A stretch of 64,000 bases of DNA from a bacterium. GTDB taxonomy: Bacteria; Krumholzibacteriota; Krumholzibacteriia; LZORAL124-64-63. Under the pieces are notes generated by a model. That model was not told the origin of the DNA and did no database searches. It worked only from the letters and a program-made list of their open reading frames with translations. Of this stretch, positions 25,126-34,366 are shown one piece after another. Numbering within the stretch: the stretch's first letter is position 1; each line of letters begins with the position of its first letter. The translations under genes and the position numbers were made by a program. The DNA lies in NCBI GenBank assembly GCA_016712675.1, contig JADJQR010000001.1, positions 372,001 to 436,000 of the forward strand. Reading direction: 5' to 3'.

Positions 25126-25925
25126 CAGTCGATCCTCCCTGAGAAGGGATTGCGGCCCGGCAGGCGCGACCAGCCCAGGTGGTTGGTGAGGTTGCCGAAC
25201 TTGTCCCGGCAGGTGGCCTCGAGGTGGTCGCAGCCCCAGAAGGCCTTGACCTGGTCCAATGACGACAGGCCGGGCAGCGGCGAGATCAGCGTGACGGTGT
25301 TGCCCTGGTGGCCCACGATGAAGCGGGTCTCGCCGGTGGTGGACTCGAGACGCCCTCCGCGGAACCACTGGTCGGGGCGCAGGGCAAATCCGTTCGAGAC
25401 CACGGTGGCGCCGTTCACAGACGTGACCGAGATCAGGTCCCGGCAGGCGGCAGGATCGGCGCCGCACGCAGACGAATACAGCACGTGGTTGCAGGGGGTC
25501 TGCATGGCCAGGATTGGCACCGTGCGAGCCAACATGGCCATCAGGCTGGCGCCGGTGAGGATGGCCTCGGATTCCTCGAACCGTGCGCGGACCACCTTGC
25601 CGCTGAAAATGGTCACCGCGAGCGATTCCTCGCCGCGGTGGGCCCGGTAGACGGTCACCCAGACGGGGGTGGACGGCAGGTCGCCGATGAACAGCGCCGG
25701 GACGGGATTGGCGCGTGGCAGCGTGAGATCGATGGTCTCGCCGGTGTCCTCCTGGGAGAAGTCGAGTTCGCTGCGCACGATGGCTTCCGGGGCGAACACG
25801 CCAGCCGGCAGCGTGATGGCCCGATCCGCCGAGGTGTAGAACCACATGTTGCTGCCCTGGGTGAACCGGAACCCCTCGATGGGTTGGCCCAGGTACCGGC
25901 TTTTCTCTCTGGCGTCGTAGGTCAC
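25125..25925 (-). CDS. DUF2163 / phage BR0599-type tail tip protein
   Basis: 266 residues. The C-terminal FWGCDHLEATCRDKFGN then GRNPF is the signature of the BR0599 family. An earlier pair, CNHVLYSSACG with AACRD, supplies more cysteines. Lambda gpL, the positional counterpart, holds an Fe-S cluster with such cysteines, so a cluster is possible here. It sits between the DUF2460 protein and the hub, the same order as in gene transfer agents and lambda-like phages. It overlaps the DUF2460 gene by 4 bases. Confidence 0.85.
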   Translation of the reverse strand: MTYDAREKSRYLGQPIEGFRFTQGSNMWFYTSADRAITLPAGVFAPEAIVRSELDFSQEDTGETIDLTLPRANPVPALFIGDLPSTPVWVTVYRAHRGEESLAVTIFSGKVVRARFEESEAILTGASLMAMLARTVPILAMQTPCNHVLYSSACGADPAACRDLISVTSVNGATVVSNGFALRPDQWFRGGRLESTTGETRFIVGHQGNTVTLISPLPGLSSLDQVKAFWGCDHLEATCRDKFGNLTNHLGWSRLPGRNPFSGRID

Positions 25926-26542
25926 AGTGGCGCCTCCAGGGGGAGTTCACGGACCCGGATCGTGGCCTCAGCCACCTGGGGACTCGGGTAGGTGACCTCG
26001 ATGCGGTCTTCGTCGAGGCGGCAGAACTTCAGGAATGACAGCACGGTCTGCGCACGTGAGTAGTCGCGCTGCGCTACCGGGTCGAGCGTGAGGGTCTCGG
26101 TCAGGTAGTTGGCCGGATCGGTGGCCCCGGTGATCCGGCAGTATTCCATGGCCCCATTGCCAAGCGACCAGAGCGCGAGGTGGCGCCGGGCTCCGGTCGT
26201 GCCCCACATCTGCTGCTTGTACCTGACCCACCTGATCGTCGCACCGGACTGGTTCTGGGCGATGTCCTCGGCCAGGGCGAGATCCCACTGGAAGCTGGGC
26301 AGCCAGAACGGGACGGCGCGTCCCTTGCGGGCATCGAGGAACGCGCGCATGGCCGTGATCTCTTCGCGACCGAGCGCGGTCCAGGTGAACGGGCGTGTGG
26401 TGGCAGGCGCTGGGGCCTGCTCGTCGGCGATGCGCCGGCCGGTCTTCGAGCTCAAGAGCACGAACTTCCGCTTGAGACGCTCCTCGAAGGCCCCGACGCG
26501 GTTGTAGTTGAGCTCCAGGACATCAAACCCGAGGTAGCTCAT
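25922..26542 (-). CDS. DUF2460-like distal tail protein
   Basis: 206 residues. GREEITAMRAFLDARKGRAV then PFWLPSFQWDLALAEDI follows the DUF2460/gpM-like plan, where a compact beta fold forms the ring linking tail tube to hub. Its place directly before the BR0599 gene supports this. It starts 4 bases inside the preceding gene. The strength of the family match is judged by eye, so a related tail-tip fold is the alternative. Confidence 0.7.
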   Translation of the reverse strand: MSYLGFDVLELNYNRVGAFEERLKRKFVLLSSKTGRRIADEQAPAPATTRPFTWTALGREEITAMRAFLDARKGRAVPFWLPSFQWDLALAEDIAQNQSGATIRWVRYKQQMWGTTGARRHLALWSLGNGAMEYCRITGATDPANYLTETLTLDPVAQRDYSRAQTVLSFLKFCRLDEDRIEVTYPSPQVAEATIRVRELPLEAPL

Positions 26543-27615
26543 GGCCGGAACCCGTCGATGTCGAAGGTGAGCGCGGTCGAGCCGATCGCGAGCGCGTCCC
26601 AGGTGAATCCCTCGTCGTCCGACAGCCGGCCGACCACGATCGGCAGGACGATGGTCAGCCCCGCGGTCCAGGATTGGATGAGGCCAAAGTCCAGGACCAC
26701 GCGGTCAGGCAGTACGCTCTCGATGGTCTGGACCTCCCAGTGGTAGGGGTCGGTCCACAGCAGGACCATGCCGCCGGGCTCAAACGGGATGTCGGAGGTG
26801 TCGCAGAGGATGTCGTGATCGCCGGCAATTGCGTCCTGCAGCAGCCTGGTCTGGAACTGCCAACGGCCGACGCCGAACGCGCGGGCCTGGTTGCCGAAGA
26901 TGATGGCGCCCGCCATCTGGGCATCGCGCAGATCGTCCAGGAGTGTCGCGTAGCGGATCGTGCCCACCGGCACGGCGCGTAGCTGGATACGCTGCTCCAT
27001 GCCCCGGTAGGAGACGATGACGTCCGTCATGAACCCGAAGGTCTCGGTCACCGGTTGGGCCCAGTTCGGCGGGAACGGGAACGGGATCAGCCGGAATCCC
27101 ACCAGCCGGAGGTTGGTGCCCAGCGGGTCTTTCCCGGCAAACACCCAAGTGACCAGGTTGTCGATCAGGGCGTCACCGTCGCTCAGCACCTTGACCAGAT
27201 AGACCTGCGAACTCGACGCGGGGAACTGCGCCGGCTGGCCGAGGTGGTCCACGATCGCAATTCCGGCAGGTCCGGCGACAATGATCTCCTCGAGAGTCTG
27301 GGCGCGCTGGATGTCGGCGTTCCAAACCTCGACCTCGGCCTCCTGTTCGGAGACCACGGCGCCAAGATCATACCGGCGTGGGATCACATGGATGCGGCCG
27401 AGCACCGCCATGCCGTGAACCGGGGCAATGCCTCCACCCACCTGGAACGCTGCCGGCCGCGGGTCTGCCAGTGCCGACCGTGGGCCCGCGTTCATCCCGA
27501 CAACGTGCAGGGGGCGGGTGCTGATCGGGTCGATGGCGGCTGTGGCCAAGTTGATCGATAGCGCCGCCGCGGAGCCGAGGATCAAGGGGCCGGGGACCCG
27601 AACCGCGGTGGCCAT
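26539..27615 (-). CDS. Putative virion/tail structural protein (358 aa)
   Basis: ATG at 27615 chosen (TGATG overlap with the upstream stop) over the much longer open frame. No membrane or signal segment. The late region SYRGMEQRIQLRAVPVGTIR and FGVGRWQFQTRL resembles tail-tip proteins that repeat the DUF2460-style 'equality of arguments' motif, so this may be a second, larger ring protein. It is part of a chain of TGATG-coupled tail genes. Function is inferred from position only. Confidence 0.6.
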   Translation of the reverse strand: MATAVRVPGPLILGSAAALSINLATAAIDPISTRPLHVVGMNAGPRSALADPRPAAFQVGGGIAPVHGMAVLGRIHVIPRRYDLGAVVSEQEAEVEVWNADIQRAQTLEEIIVAGPAGIAIVDHLGQPAQFPASSSQVYLVKVLSDGDALIDNLVTWVFAGKDPLGTNLRLVGFRLIPFPFPPNWAQPVTETFGFMTDVIVSYRGMEQRIQLRAVPVGTIRYATLLDDLRDAQMAGAIIFGNQARAFGVGRWQFQTRLLQDAIAGDHDILCDTSDIPFEPGGMVLLWTDPYHWEVQTIESVLPDRVVLDFGLIQSWTAGLTIVLPIVVGRLSDDEGFTWDALAIGSTALTFDIDGFRP

Positions 27616-28688
27616 CAGGCGGCCTTCTTCACGGCGAAGAACGGGAACAGCATGAAGTTCTGGCCGCCCAGCTGGTAAATGTCGCCGGCGCTGTAGCCGT
27701 GGCCCACGGCCTCGGTCCAGAACACGGTGGGCGGGTAGCCGATCGGTGCCCAGCGATTCTGCGGCTCGGCCTCCATGAAGCAATGCAGGGGCAGCAGCAG
27801 CGCGCCGCCGAATGCGCTCTGCAGCGTGCGCTCGCCAGGTCCGCTCGTCCCGCTGTTCCACAGGTACTGGTAATTGACGTACTCGTCCTCTTCCATGCCG
27901 CCCAGGGCCTCGGTGCACTTGTTCAGGGCGTCGCGCATGCGCCTGCCGGTCCAACCGAAGCCCTCGTCCTCGGGCTTGCAGTCGCCAATCCATCTGCCGG
28001 CGAACGACGCCGCGTCGACGCGGACGAACGCGGTACAATGCGTCTGGCCGGTGCTGCCGGAGATCGTGGAGTAGTCCTCGTCGGTGTGGGACATCGGCGG
28101 GTAGGCGGTCAAGTCCATGCCCCGGCGGTTGCCGGAAAGGACGTCAGACAACTCGGCGGTGTTGAGCTTGGTGCTCGAGCTGGAAAAAAAGTAGGGGAAC
28201 GGCTCCGGCAGCGAGGCCCGCTCAAGGGACGGCCCCCAGCCCATGTGGCAGAAGATCCCAGGTGCGCGCTCGACCACGACAGTGATGTGGTCGTTCCCGT
28301 CGTCGAACAGATGGTACGCGGCCACTGATCCCTGGGGCAGGTTCATGCCGCAGCCGGACGTGTTCAGGTCGTATGGCCGCACTGGACCGCCTGGTTGCGC
28401 GTACCAGTTGCTGCCGCCGTTCCAGCCGGTTCCCAGGTACAGGCCGATGCCGTAGCCACCGTTGCCAAGGTCATGGTAGTTGCTTGTGCCTCGGCGCCAG
28501 ATCCGCTCGTTCTCGGCCGCGCGCAGGTTCACGTTCAGGCTTCCTGCCTTCACCAGATGGGCACGCCAGCCGGCGCCGTCCTGCGCGGACTGATTCACGG
28601 TCCAGCCTTGGCCAGCGAGCCAGGTCACCAGGGCCTGCAGGAGACTCGTAGGCGAGCTGCTGATTCCGGTCTGGTACGCAGCGGCCAT
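27615..28688 (-). CDS. Putative virion protein, beta-rich, possible receptor-binding
   Basis: 357 residues from ATG 28688. The N-terminus SPTSLLQALVTWLAGQGWTV is a small helical domain also hinted at in the next gene upstream (LAERLHTFLTAKG). The body is rich in Gly, Trp, Tyr and Asn (GIGLYLGTGWNGGSNWYAQ), typical of surface-exposed tail or fibre proteins. No enzyme motif is seen. I do not recognise the family. It is coupled to both neighbours by TGATG. Confidence 0.55.
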   Translation of the reverse strand: MAAAYQTGISSSPTSLLQALVTWLAGQGWTVNQSAQDGAGWRAHLVKAGSLNVNLRAAENERIWRRGTSNYHDLGNGGYGIGLYLGTGWNGGSNWYAQPGGPVRPYDLNTSGCGMNLPQGSVAAYHLFDDGNDHITVVVERAPGIFCHMGWGPSLERASLPEPFPYFFSSSSTKLNTAELSDVLSGNRRGMDLTAYPPMSHTDEDYSTISGSTGQTHCTAFVRVDAASFAGRWIGDCKPEDEGFGWTGRRMRDALNKCTEALGGMEEDEYVNYQYLWNSGTSGPGERTLQSAFGGALLLPLHCFMEAEPQNRWAPIGYPPTVFWTEAVGHGYSAGDIYQLGGQNFMLFPFFAVKKAA

Positions 28689-30325
28689 CAGTCCAACCTC
28701 ACGGCGCAGAAGTCGTCGCGATCGTTGCGGAACACGTTGGGAATGACGATCCAGTCGACGGCGCCCTGGCGGATCAAGGTCTCTGCGGTCAGGCCCTGGC
28801 CCGTGACCAGAGCGATGCCCGGAAGCTGGCCAGGCGTGTTGAAGCCGCCCCCAACGTCGCCGAGCATGATCATCACCGGCCACAGGTCGTACGTGGCGCC
28901 CGGACCCGGGTCCAGGAGCGACAGGCCGCACCGCGTCGGCCAGATGATGTGGAAGTAGGTGCTGGGCGTGGAGGTGATCGAGTCGAGGTACGAACCCTCG
29001 AGTGCCTTCCAGCCGCCGTCGAGATTGCGGACGCGCAACTGCGTGTCCCAGGGATCACGTTCTCCGGCGGCGACCGGGGCGCCTCCCGTGTCGGCGTGGG
29101 TCGGGATCCGGTGGCGGTTGTCCGCCAGGGACCACCGGTAGTCGGTGTCATTCCAGGCCGAGAACTCGCCGTGGGACATCGACCCGCCTAGGACCAGCGG
29201 GTACGGCCAGTGGTTCGGGGAGTAGTAGGGGTCGAGCAGACCGAAGACCGCGATCTCGTACTGGTTCGAGATCTTGGCGATCACCACGGCGCGGCGGCCG
29301 TCCGCGATGAACCAGTAGGGGATGGCAGCGTTCCAGAGCGGCAGGTAGAGGTTGCCCTGGAAGCCGGGCTGCTGATAGAACCGCGCCCCGGGAGTCCAGC
29401 CATCCATGCCGGCGATCTCCCAGTCGTGGTAGTCGGCGTCCTGGCGCTCGAAGCCGTGGATGCCGACGAAGATCTCAGAGGTGCCATCATTGCCCGGGGC
29501 CATCCAGGCGTACTCGTGGAAGCACGCATCGACGCCGTCAGCCTGCCGGAACATGCGCAGCGTGCCCATGTGGCACTGGGTGTAGCGCAACCCGGTGATG
29601 TGCCACCGGTAGCGGGTCGCCGACACCGGTGTGGCAATGGTGAAGGTCTGGGGGATGCCGCCAAAGAAGCTGATCCCCACCCGCGTATCGAGCGTCACCC
29701 AGGCGGCGCCATCCCAGTACTGCATCTGCCAGTCGTCGGGCGCCTGGCCCGTCGTCTCGAAGAGGGTCAACTCATAGGCGGCGATGGTCACGGGCTCGAA
29801 GAAGGTGATCTCCACCTCCTGAGGCAGTGTTACCGTCGAGTAGATGGCCCATGAGCGGTTGGTCAGGCCCGAGACGTTGAACGGCCAGATATCGAGCTTC
29901 CCGTCCACCATGTTCTGGACCGCGTAGATGCCCTCGTTGGCCTGAGTGGCCAACAGCCGGCAGCCACGGGAGCGGCGCAGGCCGGTCCACTTTGGTGCGG
30001 TCGACAGGGTGAACTGATCGCCCGAGATAAAGGGCGTCGCCCCGGCCGTGATAAGGAACTCCAGCGTCGCATGGGCGAAGGGCGTGCCGACCGTCGCGGG
30101 GCCGATCAAGCCCGTGACGCCGCCGACCACATCGAACGCGGTGGGAGAGGTGGCCGTGATCGTGAAGGTCTCGGCCACCGACGACGCTCCGCCGGAGTAA
30201 CCGGTCAGGCTGCCATTGCCGGTCCCTGTGTAGGCGAGCCCGAAAGCCGATCCCTTGGCGGTCAGGAACGTGTGCAGCCGCTCGGCCAGGTCGTTGTAGT
30301 CAGTCGCGGTTCCGGTGGTGAACAT
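28688..30325 (-). CDS. Large virion protein with discoidin (F5/8C)-like domain
   Basis: 545 residues. After an N-terminal LAERLHTFLTAKG helix, residues about 140-240 show a discoidin-like beta-sandwich pattern: VEITFFEPVTIAAYELTLFE, DDWQMQYWDGAAWVTLDT, ATRYRWHITG. Such domains bind sugars or lipids, suggesting host-surface attachment. The C-terminal half is Trp/Tyr-rich. It lies between tape measure and the other virion proteins, an unusual place for a fibre, so it may decorate the tail tip. Confidence 0.6.
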   Translation of the reverse strand: MFTTGTATDYNDLAERLHTFLTAKGSAFGLAYTGTGNGSLTGYSGGASSVAETFTITATSPTAFDVVGGVTGLIGPATVGTPFAHATLEFLITAGATPFISGDQFTLSTAPKWTGLRRSRGCRLLATQANEGIYAVQNMVDGKLDIWPFNVSGLTNRSWAIYSTVTLPQEVEITFFEPVTIAAYELTLFETTGQAPDDWQMQYWDGAAWVTLDTRVGISFFGGIPQTFTIATPVSATRYRWHITGLRYTQCHMGTLRMFRQADGVDACFHEYAWMAPGNDGTSEIFVGIHGFERQDADYHDWEIAGMDGWTPGARFYQQPGFQGNLYLPLWNAAIPYWFIADGRRAVVIAKISNQYEIAVFGLLDPYYSPNHWPYPLVLGGSMSHGEFSAWNDTDYRWSLADNRHRIPTHADTGGAPVAAGERDPWDTQLRVRNLDGGWKALEGSYLDSITSTPSTYFHIIWPTRCGLSLLDPGPGATYDLWPVMIMLGDVGGGFNTPGQLPGIALVTGQGLTAETLIRQGAVDWIVIPNVFRNDRDDFCAVRLD

Positions 30326-30328
30326 GAC

Positions 30329-32887
30329 TCACGTCCCCAGCGCCGAGCGGATCGCGCGGCGATTCTTGGCCATGGCCTTCACGAGGATGCGCTGACCAGC
30401 CGGGCTCTCGAGGTGGCGCAGGATGAGGCCTTCCTCAAGGCCGATCAGCATCTGGCTGTCCTTCGAAGCCTGCGGGTCCGTGGGGGCGGGCCCATCGACC
30501 AGGCCACCCTCGGCGAACCTCGGCACGGGCGCTTCGATCAGGACCGGGTTCTGGACCAGCGCCTGGATCCCACGGCGGTTCAGATCCTCGAGGTGGCGCA
30601 AGACGCCGGGTTCGCGGACCACGGCGGCGCGCACGAGGTACTCGCCGCGCGAGAACCAGGCGAGGTTCGAGTCCGACGTGCCGGTGCCGATGCCACCCAG
30701 GACGCCGCCCGTGGCCTTCTTCTCGGCGCCGCCGACTTGGCCGCCATCGCTGAACACCCCGGCGATCTTCTTCATGATGGCGGTTGCTAGAAGCTGGGCG
30801 GCCATGCGCTTCAGGTCAGCGATGATGGAAAGGGCCAGGTTGCGGAAGGCGTCGCCCAGGGACTTGGCGCCGGTGATGCCGGTGTCGAAGAACTCGGTCA
30901 GGGCGTCGCGCCCACTATCGAGGGCAGTCTTGCCGAAAGCCGCGAAGGATGCGCGGGCGCCTTCGACGGCGAACCCGAGGTCGCGCACGGCCGCAGTGAA
31001 GCCCTGGGCCTGAGCGATCCGCTCCGGGTCGCCGGTGGCCCAGGCGGCCTGCTCCAGGGCAGTCGCGAGGTTCTGCAGGGCGACCAGGCGCTCGGCTTCG
31101 ATCGCCAGGATCTGCTGCTCGCCCTCGACCTGAGACAGCAGGCCCGCCGAGACGCGAGCTTCGATCTCGGAGCGGGTGGCGTCCAGGTCAGCCAGGGCGG
31201 CCTCGGCCTGGCGCTTGGTCTCGTCGAAGTTGGCGCCGGACTCCATCGACCGGCGCATGCGGGCAAGTGTCGCCTCGCGCTCCGCATCGGACGCACCCTG
31301 CTTTTTGAGCAGCAGATCGGCACGGCGGATCTCTTCGTTGATGCCCAAGAGCGCGGCCTCGTGGCGGCGGCCTTGGGCCTCGAGCAGAGTCTTCTCCAGG
31401 GCGAGCCGCTCCTCGGCGAGCTTCTGGACCGCGTCGCGCTCTTCGGCCCGGAGGGCGGCGGTCTGGTCTTCGTACTCGAGGCGGGCCTTGGCCAGTTCGG
31501 CGTCAATCTTCCCCTGCTCGTCGCTACGCCGGCTGGGGTCGGGCTCGCTGGCCAGCAGTGCGCGCTTCTGCTGGAGGACCTCGATCTCCTTGGCCTGCTC
31601 TTCTTCGGCAATCCGGCGACGCTCGGCGTAGTAGGCCTGGACGTCCTTGAGGCCTTCCTCGAACGCCCTCTTCTCGGCCGCGTTACGCAGGCTGGCTGCC
31701 GCGCGAACGAGCGCCAGTTCGCGGTCGAGGGTCGCCTGCATGGCCTGGGCGCGCTGAGCCGCGAGCGCGGCCGGATCTTCCGGGAGGTCCCCAGTGGGCG
31801 CATTCGGACGAGCTGCCGGCTTGGGAGGCGTCGAGACGGTCAGTTCGAAGCGGGTCTTGAGGCGGTCCTCTAGGTCGGCCTGCTCGGCGCTGATGGCTAC
31901 CATGGCGGCTCTGAGGTAGGTCTTGGCCTCATCGAGATTGCCATGCAGCAGCGCCCACGCTGCGCGCACGCCGGCATCGATCCGCATCATGATCATCGCC
32001 AGGGCGGTCCCCACGATGTCAAAGGCGGACGACACCACCGCGACGATGAACTTCACCACCAGGCCAATGCCCTGGCCGAAGCGTTCCCAGGCTTCGGTCG
32101 TCTGCTTGAGGTCGCCGCTCATGATCTGCAGCGCCTGGGACAACTGGGGGACCAAGCCGGCGGCGAGCCGGGCGCCCAGGCCTTCGCTCTGGGCCTTCAG
32201 AAGCTCGAAGTCGTCGTTCATCTGCGCGGCGGACTGCGCCAGATTGCTGTCGATAAGGACGCCCAGCTCGCGGGCGCGCTCGATGACCGCGCCGAGTCCC
32301 TCGTCGGCCAGGGCGGTCATCGTGGGCACAAGGTTCGCGCCGGACCGCCCGAAGACGTCCATGGCGGTCTTGGTCTTCTGGATCGGAGAGGGCAGCGCGC
32401 TGATTCGCTGGGCGAACAACTCGAAGATCTGAACCGCGTCCTTGCCCTTGAAGTCGGCCAGGGTGAGTCCGAGGTCACGCAACGTCGCGGTGGCCTTGGG
32501 GTTTCCTGCGGCCGCCTCGCCGATGAACTTGTTCTGCTTGGCCAGGGCGGCGCCCATCTCCTCCAGGCTCGAAGCGGACGTGCGGGCGAGCATGTGCAGG
32601 GCAGACAGGTTCTCGGTCGAGGCGCCGACCGTCTGGCCGAGCTCATCGATCTTGTCAGCTGCGTCCACCGAGGAGCGGATCCACTGCTGGAATTGGCCGA
32701 CCCCGAGGGCGACCCCCAGACCACTGAGAAGTGCCGAGGTGGAGCCCAGGACCCGGTTCAGGCCCAGGAAGCCATGCGACTGCTTGGCCGAGGCCTTCTC
32801 GGCTTCGGCCTGGACCTTCTTGAGGGCAGCCACGACCTCGGCGACGCCTTCGGCCGATAGCCGGACCCTGACATCAGGCGTGGCCAT
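30329..32887 (-). CDS. Tail tape measure protein
   Basis: 852 residues. The N-terminal VRVRLSAEGVAEVVAALKKV and coiled-coil start lead to hydrophobic segments around 280-320 (VVKFIVAVVSSAFDIVGTA), then a long Ala/Glu/Arg coiled coil (about 370-640). The C-terminus LGDAFRNLALSIIADLKRM, then GGVLGGIGTGT and SRGEYLVRAAVVREPG, is typical of lambda-type tape measures. It sets tail length and is injected with DNA. Its start overlaps the GT frame by 14 bases. Confidence 0.92.
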   Translation of the reverse strand: MATPDVRVRLSAEGVAEVVAALKKVQAEAEKASAKQSHGFLGLNRVLGSTSALLSGLGVALGVGQFQQWIRSSVDAADKIDELGQTVGASTENLSALHMLARTSASSLEEMGAALAKQNKFIGEAAAGNPKATATLRDLGLTLADFKGKDAVQIFELFAQRISALPSPIQKTKTAMDVFGRSGANLVPTMTALADEGLGAVIERARELGVLIDSNLAQSAAQMNDDFELLKAQSEGLGARLAAGLVPQLSQALQIMSGDLKQTTEAWERFGQGIGLVVKFIVAVVSSAFDIVGTALAMIMMRIDAGVRAAWALLHGNLDEAKTYLRAAMVAISAEQADLEDRLKTRFELTVSTPPKPAARPNAPTGDLPEDPAALAAQRAQAMQATLDRELALVRAAASLRNAAEKRAFEEGLKDVQAYYAERRRIAEEEQAKEIEVLQQKRALLASEPDPSRRSDEQGKIDAELAKARLEYEDQTAALRAEERDAVQKLAEERLALEKTLLEAQGRRHEAALLGINEEIRRADLLLKKQGASDAEREATLARMRRSMESGANFDETKRQAEAALADLDATRSEIEARVSAGLLSQVEGEQQILAIEAERLVALQNLATALEQAAWATGDPERIAQAQGFTAAVRDLGFAVEGARASFAAFGKTALDSGRDALTEFFDTGITGAKSLGDAFRNLALSIIADLKRMAAQLLATAIMKKIAGVFSDGGQVGGAEKKATGGVLGGIGTGTSDSNLAWFSRGEYLVRAAVVREPGVLRHLEDLNRRGIQALVQNPVLIEAPVPRFAEGGLVDGPAPTDPQASKDSQMLIGLEEGLILRHLESPAGQRILVKAMAKNRRAIRSALGT

Positions 32888-33586
32888 CGATGGACCTTCC
32901 TCTGAGGATATCGGGCAGCGCCGGCGGGCGCGGCCGCGATCCCTTGGCGCTGTGAGGGGCCAGGACGCACCAGCAGAGGTACCGATGGCGGAAGTCTGCC
33001 AGCGCCTGTTCTCTCATCAGCCGGCGGTAAGAGGCGAGCGCGACCCGCAGTGGCCAACGGACTATCCGCTCGGCTCGGTCGTGGTCGCCTGCGGCGAGCT
33101 CCCGGACGAGCTCGGTCCAGGGGCCGTACCGGCCTGGTGTGCCTGACTGCTGTTGGGGTTCGGGATCGCCTCGGCGAAGGAGGTCGTCGAATTCCACAAA
33201 GAGACGATCCCGCTCTCGAAAAAAGAGACCAGCAGCGACAGGACCAGGCCGCGCACCTCCGCCTTGTCCTTGGGGTCCCGCAGTTGCCCCAGGAATTGGG
33301 CGGTCTCGCGTCCTACCTCGGCGGTCCAGACCTCCCCGGGGTCCCGGTCCCGGGGTGCGGTGTCCTCCGGGACCAGGAGGCACCCGAGGAGATCCAGGAT
33401 CACGCCGCTTTCGATGGTCACTTCCAGCAGCCGCCGGGCAAAGGCCTCGGGGCGCTCGCCGGGCTGCATGACCACCTCGTCGATCCGGGCGCGCTTGATC
33501 AGGGCCAGGAACCGGAAGTCCTGCTCCACGGTGGGTTCGTGCACCGGCAGGAACGTACGGCCGCCAAGGGTGTGCTTCTCAGTCAT
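32874..33586 (-). CDS. Tail assembly chaperone GT fusion made by -1 frameshift
   Basis: Reading begins in the G frame at 33586. After the TTT codon at 33223-33221 it slips back one base to enter the second frame, ending at 32874. The product would be about 237 residues (122 of G, 115 of T). The T part reads FRERDRLFVEFDDLL, then YRRLMREQALADFRHRY. In lambda and many siphophages G and GT coat the tape measure before tube polymerisation. Position directly before the tape measure and a canonical slippery heptamer support this. Confidence 0.82.
33062..33586 (-). CDS. Tail assembly chaperone G (unshifted product)
   Basis: 174 residues from ATG 33586, which forms TGATG with the tail tube stop; a GTG three bases upstream is less likely. 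The protein is acidic-basic mixed and helical, with a Ser/Pro/Thr-rich tail after the slip site, as is usual for unshifted G proteins. It is expected in excess over the GT fusion. No enzymatic motif. Confidence 0.78.
   Translation of the reverse strand: MTEKHTLGGRTFLPVHEPTVEQDFRFLALIKRARIDEVVMQPGERPEAFARRLLEVTIESGVILDLLGCLLVPEDTAPRDRDPGEVWTAEVGRETAQFLGQLRDPKDKAEVRGLVLSLLVSFFESGIVSLWNSTTSFAEAIPNPNSSQAHQAGTAPGPSSSGSSPQATTTEPSG
33218..33224 (-). promoter_or_regulatory. Programmed -1 frameshift slippery site T TTT TTC
   Basis: On the minus strand the G frame reads GTC TCT TTT TTC GAG. The heptamer TTTTTTC has the X-XXY-YYZ form that permits simultaneous slippage of two tRNAs by -1. Shifting here joins exactly the open T frame, which itself lacks a ribosome site or sensible start. 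Confidence 0.8.
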
Positions 33587-34353
33587 CACACGATCCTGAT
33601 CAGCCGGTAGTGCGGCTCGTTCGGGTGGTTCGCGGCGTCGGACTCGATGTCACCGGCCATGGTGAAGCTGGCGTACTCGTCCGAGATGAACCCGATGGCT
33701 CCGTCAGCGCGCAGCGACGCCCGCCAGATCTCGCACTCGTACTTGGGGCCGCGGGCCGGGTCGCCGATGAACCGCAGGTAGCCCTTGACCGAGGTCTGGT
33801 TCATGCCGCGGATGGTCGGCAGCGCGATCGTGCCGTAGGTGAAGTCCACCTCGATGTCCGAGCCATCGGTGATCGCGCCGCCCTCGACGATGTAGATGCG
33901 GCCGGTCACGGCATCGACCTTGTAGTCGTCGTCCACCACGTAGGTAGGCGTGCCGCTGGGCCCGCTCACCGAAACCAGACTCACCTGGCGCTTCGACAGG
34001 GCGTAGTACCGTCCCTGCAGCACGTCGGCGATGGCCTCGTTCGTGACCGCAGCGCCCGTCTGCGACAGCGTCGCCGTGTCGCCGAACAGGGCCATGGCGA
34101 GGTTCTCCTTGGAGAACTCATCCCCGACGATTCGAATCGCGAGCGTCGTGCGCAGCACGTCCGAGGCGATCAGGTCGGCCGAGCGGTCGGCGCTCGAGTA
34201 CTTCTTGATGTCTTCGCTCGTGGGCGTGATCTCGAACGTCGGGCAGTTGCCCAGGAACAGCTCGCCGGTGCGCGCGCCGTTCGCATCGAACCGGTCGAAG
34301 TAGATCTTGCCCCTGCCGAGCAGGATGTTGTTGCCGTTGACGACCTCGGGCAT
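33586..34353 (-). CDS. Major tail tube protein
   Basis: 255 residues. NNILLGRGKIYFDRFDANG, then FLGNCPTFEITPTSEDIKKY, then SSADRSADLIASDVL is the typical opening of siphovirus tail tube proteins found between the tail terminator and chaperone genes. Beta-rich throughout, with a likely C-terminal extension. Hexameric rings of this protein form the tail shaft. It lies 13 bases from the terminator-like gene. Confidence 0.87.
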   Translation of the reverse strand: MPEVVNGNNILLGRGKIYFDRFDANGARTGELFLGNCPTFEITPTSEDIKKYSSADRSADLIASDVLRTTLAIRIVGDEFSKENLAMALFGDTATLSQTGAAVTNEAIADVLQGRYYALSKRQVSLVSVSGPSGTPTYVVDDDYKVDAVTGRIYIVEGGAITDGSDIEVDFTYGTIALPTIRGMNQTSVKGYLRFIGDPARGPKYECEIWRASLRADGAIGFISDEYASFTMAGDIESDAANHPNEPHYRLIRIV

Positions 34354-34366
34354 GGTTTCCTCCCTG

